From: Methylobacterium sp. 17Sr1-1
Lineage (GTDB): Bacteria > Pseudomonadota > Alphaproteobacteria > Rhizobiales > Beijerinckiaceae
Reading direction: 5' to 3'
Length of the DNA stretch: 64,000 nucleotides
Assembly: GCF_003173775.1 (NCBI RefSeq)
Contig: NZ_CP029552.1
Coordinates: 1,282,001 to 1,346,000, forward strand
Shown: positions 60,292-64,000 of the stretch, in pieces
Numbering within the stretch: position 1 is the stretch's first letter
Layout: the number at the start of each line of letters is the position of its first letter
Program-made: the position numbers and the translations under genes
Notes under the pieces: model-generated
What the model was told of the DNA's origin: nothing
The model's database searches: none
The model's input: only the letters and a program-made list of their open reading frames with translations

Positions 60292-61700
60292 GGCCGCTCC
60301 TCCCCGTCCGGCAGGGACAGGACCACGCAGAACCCCCTCTCCGAGTGGGACTCGAAGCGCATCTCGCCGCCATGGGCCGCCGCCACCTCGGCGGCGATCG
60401 ACAGGCCGAGGCCGGACCCGACGGTGCCGCCGGTGGCGGCCTGGAACGGCTCGCGCACCCGCGTCCAGTCGCTCGCCGGGATGCCCGGGCCGTCATCCTC
60501 CACCGCCAGCACCACCCGGCCGCGCTCGCGTCCGACCCGGACGGTGAGCCGGCCGGGCGCGCCGTGCTTGAGGGCGTTGTGGATCAGGTTCGCCAGCGCC
60601 TCGCGCAGCGCGATGGCGTCGCCCGGGATGGTCACGGCCTCGTCCGGCCCCTCGTAGCCGATATCGACCGCTCGGTCGCCCGCCGTCTGCACGGCGTCGA
60701 TCAGGGTGCGGCGGGCGAGCCCCGCCACGTCGACCGGATCGAAGGCCGCCGTCCGGGCGCGGTGGATCACCATGGCGTGGTTGAGGAGCTGGTTCGTCAG
60801 GTGCCCGAGCTCGGCCATCCGCGCGCGGATGCGGGCGAGCTGGTCGCGCCGGCGGCCCTCGTCGGTCTCGTCCGACAGGAGGTCGAGCTGGGCGGTGAGC
60901 GCGGTCAGCGGCGTGCGGATCTGGTGCGCGGCATCGGCGATGAAGCGCTTCATCACCGCGACGTGGCCCGAGAGCCGCCCCATGAAGTGGTCGATCGAGG
61001 CGACGAGCAGGTGGATCTCCTGCGGGGCGGCGAGGCCGAGGGGCTGGAGATCGTTGGGCCCGCGCGCCGCCAGCACGCCCTCGATGGCGGTCAGCGGACG
61101 CAGGGCGCCCCGCACCGCCACCGCGACGGCACCGAGCGCCAGCGCACTCATCGCCAGCACCATCAGGCTCGCCTTGATCGTGAGCGCCCGGGTGAGGCTG
61201 CTCCGCGCCTCGCGGGTCTGGGCCACCACCACGGCGGCGAACCCGGCCTGCGTCGCGTCCGGCACGTAGCGGCCCGTCACCACCGCCCGTACCGCGAGGC
61301 CGCGATGCTCCCCGTCGAGGAGGAGCGGGCCGGCGGCGAGGCGGGCGCGGTCGACCGGGATCCTGAGGTCGGCGTCGCCGGTGAGCAGATGGTCGGACGG
61401 ATCGACGACCTTGTAGTAGATCCGGTCCCGGGGGCTGAGCGCCAGCGTCTCGAAGGCCGAGAAGGGCGGATCGACCGAGATCGCGCGCCCGTCGCTGGCG
61501 ATGGTCTCGGCGATCTGGAGCGCCGCGCCGACGAGGAGCCGGTCATAGGCCTCGTCCGCCGCGAGCCGCGCCGAGGCCCAGGCGGCCACGAGCAGCAGGG
61601 CCGCGCCGACGGCGAGCACCAGGGCCAGCACCGCGACGAGGCGCGAGAACAGCGAGGAGGTGCGGGAGATCATCGAGGCGGCATCATCGAGGAAAATCAC
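60288..61700 (-). CDS. Sensor histidine kinase (TctE type)
   Basis: 470 aa from GTG 61700, whose GTGA overlaps the regulator stop; ATG 61673 is an alternative. Two membrane segments (near 22-45 and 180-200) frame a periplasmic 2CSK/TctE_N-like domain; HAMP follows, then the H-box D-A-A-H-Q-I-R-T-P-L, N-box (LIHNALKHG) and G-box D-D-G-P-G-I-P, G-S-G-L-G-L-S-I. Complete. Next to a matching regulator and a binding protein; senses a periplasmic solute, probably delivered by the neighbouring binding protein. Confidence 0.88.
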   Translation of the reverse strand: MIFLDDAASMISRTSSLFSRLVAVLALVLAVGAALLLVAAWASARLAADEAYDRLLVGAALQIAETIASDGRAISVDPPFSAFETLALSPRDRIYYKVVDPSDHLLTGDADLRIPVDRARLAAGPLLLDGEHRGLAVRAVVTGRYVPDATQAGFAAVVVAQTREARSSLTRALTIKASLMVLAMSALALGAVAVAVRGALRPLTAIEGVLAARGPNDLQPLGLAAPQEIHLLVASIDHFMGRLSGHVAVMKRFIADAAHQIRTPLTALTAQLDLLSDETDEGRRRDQLARIRARMAELGHLTNQLLNHAMVIHRARTAAFDPVDVAGLARRTLIDAVQTAGDRAVDIGYEGPDEAVTIPGDAIALREALANLIHNALKHGAPGRLTVRVGRERGRVVLAVEDDGPGIPASDWTRVREPFQAATGGTVGSGLGLSIAAEVAAAHGGEMRFESHSERGFCVVLSLPDGEERP

Positions 61701-62374
61701 GGATCCGCGCACACCACCTGGTAGCCCAGGCCCCGCAGGGTGCGGATCTCGGCCCGGGCGCCGGCGGCGGTGAGCTTGCGGCGCAGGCGCGCCACGATCT
61801 GCTCGACGGCGTTCTCGCTCGATTCCTCCTCGAAGGCGAAGACCCGCTCCAGCAGCTCGCCCTTGGCGAAGATGCGGCCCGGCCGCGCCGCCAGGATCTC
61901 GATCAGGGTCCATTCCCGCCGCGTCAGTTCGAGCGGCTCACCCGCCACGCTGGCGCTGCGCGCCTCCCGGTCGAGACGCAGGTTGCCGAGGGAGAGCGCG
62001 TTGTCGGCGTGCCCGCTGTTGCGGCGGAGCAGCGCCCGCACCCGCGCCTCCAGCTCGCGGAAGTCGAACGGCTTCACCAGGTAGTCGTCGGCGCCGAGAT
62101 CGAGCGCGCCGACCCGGTCGTCGACCTCCGAGCGGGCGGTGAGCACCAGGACCGGCACCGGGCCGCGGCGCGCCCTGAGGCGCTTGAGGATCGCGAATCC
62201 GTCGAGGCCCGGCAGGTTCACGTCGAGGATCACGAGGTCGTAGGCCTGCACCTCCAGCACCGCGTCCGCCGCCGCCCCGTCGGTCTCCCAGTCGACCGCG
62301 TGGCCGAGCCCGCGCAGGCGGACCGCGATGGCCTCGCCGACGTCCCGCGTGTCCTCGACGAGCAGGATGCGCAC
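61697..62374 (-). CDS. OmpR-family response regulator (TctD type)
   Basis: 225 aa. Receiver with acidic E-D near the start, the phospho-acceptor Asp in V-I-L-D-V-N-L-P (about D51) and the conserved Lys in Y-L-V-K-P-F; C-terminal winged helix (R-R-E-W-T-L-I-E-I-L-A-A, E-N-A-V-E-Q-I-V-A-R-L-R-R-K-L). It is the first gene of the regulator-kinase-binding protein operon. 138 bp separate it from the divergent ABC importer, its likely target. Confidence 0.92.
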   Translation of the reverse strand: MRILLVEDTRDVGEAIAVRLRGLGHAVDWETDGAAADAVLEVQAYDLVILDVNLPGLDGFAILKRLRARRGPVPVLVLTARSEVDDRVGALDLGADDYLVKPFDFRELEARVRALLRRNSGHADNALSLGNLRLDREARSASVAGEPLELTRREWTLIEILAARPGRIFAKGELLERVFAFEEESSENAVEQIVARLRRKLTAAGARAEIRTLRGLGYQVVCADP

Positions 62375-62512
62375 GAAATTTCCTCTCCCGAGCCCGACCG
62401 GAACTATCTGTCAGATTGGCAACAGGTTCGAAGCCTATCCCACGGTCCAACGCCCGGCCAGATCGAACGCACGGCCCAACGGCACGACGACGGACGCAAG
62501 GGGAGGCCCACC

Positions 62513-63283
62513 ATGAACGCACGCCCAACCATCATCCCCGAGCCGCTGCTCCAGGTCGAGGGCGTCACGCTCCAGTACAAGACCACCGATCACCTGGTCA
62601 CCGCGACCTACCGGGTCGATTTCGAGGTGATGCCGGGCGACCGCTACATCCTGCTCGGGCCGTCGGGCTGCGGCAAGTCCACCCTCCTCAAGGCGATCGG
62701 CGGCTACATGAGTCCGGTCGAGGGGGAGATCAAGCTCAAGGGTGGCAAGGTCACCGAGCCCGGCCCCGACCGGATGATGGTGTTTCAGGAGTTCGACCAG
62801 CTCCTGCCCTGGAAGACGGTCAAGCAGAACGTCGCCTTCGCGCTCACCGCCTCGGGTCGTGCCGCCGGCGCGGAGGCCGAGGACCGGGCGATGGCCTATA
62901 TCGAGAAGGTCGGCCTGGCGAAGTTCGCCGACTCCTTCCCGCACATGCTGTCGGGCGGCATGAAGCAGCGCGTGGCGATCGCCCGCGGCATGGCGATGGA
63001 GCCCGACATCCTCCTGATGGACGAGCCCTTCGCCGCCCTCGACGCGCTGACCCGCCGCAAGATGCAGGACGAGCTGCTGCGCCTGTGGGAGGACACCCGG
63101 TTCACCGTCCTGTTCGTCACCCACTCGATCGAGGAGGCGATCAAGGTCGGCACCCGCATCCTGCTGCTCTCGCCCCATCCGGGCCAGGTCAAGGCGGAGC
63201 TCAACAGCCTGCCGGCCTCGGAACTCGGCACCGCCGCGCAAGGCGCCCTCGAGACACGCATCAACGACATGCTGTTCGCCTGA
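62513..63283 (+). CDS. NitT/TauT-family ABC transporter ATP-binding protein
   Basis: 256 aa from ATG 62513, with a GGGGAGG site. Walker A GPSGCGKST, the Q-loop M-V-F-Q-E-F-D-Q-L-L-P-W, signature LSGGMKQRVAIARGM, Walker B ILLMDEPFAALD and H-loop F-V-T-H-S-I-E-E. Members import nitrate, bicarbonate, sulfonates or similar anions. Here the ATPase comes before the permease and no binding protein precedes it, so it may lie further downstream. Divergent from the two-component operon. Confidence 0.88.
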   Translation: MNARPTIIPEPLLQVEGVTLQYKTTDHLVTATYRVDFEVMPGDRYILLGPSGCGKSTLLKAIGGYMSPVEGEIKLKGGKVTEPGPDRMMVFQEFDQLLPWKTVKQNVAFALTASGRAAGAEAEDRAMAYIEKVGLAKFADSFPHMLSGGMKQRVAIARGMAMEPDILLMDEPFAALDALTRRKMQDELLRLWEDTRFTVLFVTHSIEEAIKVGTRILLLSPHPGQVKAELNSLPASELGTAAQGALETRINDMLFA

Positions 63284-63309
63284 ACGATCAAGAACCCGGG
63301 AGACACGCC

Positions 63310-64000
63310 GTGACCGCCACCCTCGCCCCCCTCACCACGCCTCTGGCCCAGAGGCCCGAGATCGTCCGCGAGACCTCCGCCGCCGGTGCGATCAGCGTCG
63401 AGCAGCGCCTGTCCTTCGCCGAGCTCGCCTATCGCCAGAGCTGGCTGCGCAAGGCCCTGGTTCTCGCCGTGCTGGCGGTGGTCTGGGAGGCCTACGGCCG
63501 CTGGCTCGACAACCCGCTGCTGTTCCCGACCTTCTCCGCCACGGTCGAGGCCTTCGCCGGCGCGATCCTGAGCGGCGAGATTCCCACCAAGGCGCTGGTC
63601 TCGCTCCAGACGCTGGCCATCGGCTACGGCATCGGCATCGTGCTCGCCGCGCTGCTCACCACGCTGGCCATCGGCTCGCGGATCGGCACCGACCTGCTCG
63701 AGACGCTGACGGCGATGTTCAACCCGCTGCCGGCCATCGCGCTCCTGCCGCTGGCGCTGATCTGGTTCGGCCTCGGCCAGGGCAGCGTGGTGTTCGTCCT
63801 CGTCCACTCGGTGCTGTGGGCGATCGCGCTCAACACCCATGCGGGCTTCCGCTCGGTCTCGAACACGCTCCGGATGGTCGGCCTCAATTACGGTCTGCGC
63901 AACCTGAGCCTGGTGCGGGCGATCCTGATCCCGGCGGCGTTCCCCTCGATCCTCACCGGCCTCAAGGTCGGCTGGGCCTTCGCCTGGCGCACGCTCATCG
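63310..64000 (+). CDS. NitT/TauT-family ABC transporter permease (cut at window end)
   Basis: Starts GTG 63310 with GGGAG upstream; the first 230 codons are in the window and the frame is open to the edge. After about 40 polar residues, membrane segments begin (L-R-K-A-L-V-L-A-V-L-A-V-V-W-E), followed by the F-P-T-F-S-A-T-V-E-A-F element, and the EAA-type region near the end (N-Y-G-L-R-N-L-S-L-V-R-A-I-L-I-P-A-A-F-P). It pairs with the preceding ATPase. Confidence 0.87.
   Translation, partial: MTATLAPLTTPLAQRPEIVRETSAAGAISVEQRLSFAELAYRQSWLRKALVLAVLAVVWEAYGRWLDNPLLFPTFSATVEAFAGAILSGEIPTKALVSLQTLAIGYGIGIVLAALLTTLAIGSRIGTDLLETLTAMFNPLPAIALLPLALIWFGLGQGSVVFVLVHSVLWAIALNTHAGFRSVSNTLRMVGLNYGLRNLSLVRAILIPAAFPSILTGLKVGWAFAWRTLI

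Overview
The window looks like a chromosomal segment of a high-GC alphaproteobacterium of the Methylobacterium type. This inference rests on the strong GC bias, the flagellar set with FlbD and SciP, the CtrA/CcrM-type control sites, conserved blocks such as mutM-ubiE-ubiB and ppx-ppk-hdaA-purMN, and several families of palindromic intergenic repeats. No rRNA, phage, integrase or CRISPR array was seen. Species-level placement cannot be made by eye.

Layout: 1-3656 (+) is the distal part of a branched-chain-amino-acid-type (HAAT) ABC importer: the tail of a binding protein, two permeases, and one protein fusing both ATPases. 3785-4036 is a small DUF6894-like gene. 4262-12950 (-) is a flagellar block transcribed fliK-flgD-sciP-fliF-fliG-fliH-fliN-flbD and ending in a chemoreceptor remnant. 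It carries a sigma-54-like promoter before fliK, a CtrA-like box before fliF and a cluster of GANTC (CcrM) sites before sciP. 13213-17568 (+) holds mnmA, a methyltransferase, a TVP38-type membrane protein and a histidine kinase. 17614-19010 contains two neighbouring genes that each read correctly only if one base is added. 19074-20344 is a divergent gst/marR pair around a nested palindrome. Three tandem tRNA-Gly(GCC) genes follow on the minus strand, then Nudix, FAH-family, FAD-oxidase and unknown genes.

24982-27555 (-) is a NitT/TauT-type (sulfonate/nitrate-like) importer. 27850-36458 (+) is a urea/short-chain-amide-type (Urt/Fmd-like) importer with an amidase, a small ABM-domain protein and a GMC oxidoreductase, followed by an AraC regulator; this reads as an import-and-hydrolyse pathway for an amide. 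Its two ATPase genes are framed by inverted copies of an 82-bp palindromic element. 37790-39150 holds ynfA and an SDR. 39674-45098 (+) is a third HAAT importer with an SDR dehydrogenase.

45473-58395 is mostly housekeeping: mutM, ubiE-ubiB, ppx, ppk, hdaA, an AI-2E-type permease, a CDP-alcohol phosphatidyltransferase, purM-purN and small membrane proteins. 58558-58988 has two tiny minus-strand genes. 59047-62374 (-) is a translationally coupled response regulator, sensor kinase and periplasmic binding protein, divergent from a second NitT/TauT importer (62513 to the window end, permease cut off).

Overall, five ABC importers in 64 kb, each next to catabolic or regulatory genes, fit a metabolically versatile free-living or plant-associated bacterium (inference). 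The points most worth a second look are the repeat-framed ATPase cassette, the cell-cycle control sites in the flagellar block, the fused LivGF protein with a degenerate first signature motif, the coupled sensor plus binding-protein operon, and the paired frameshifts.
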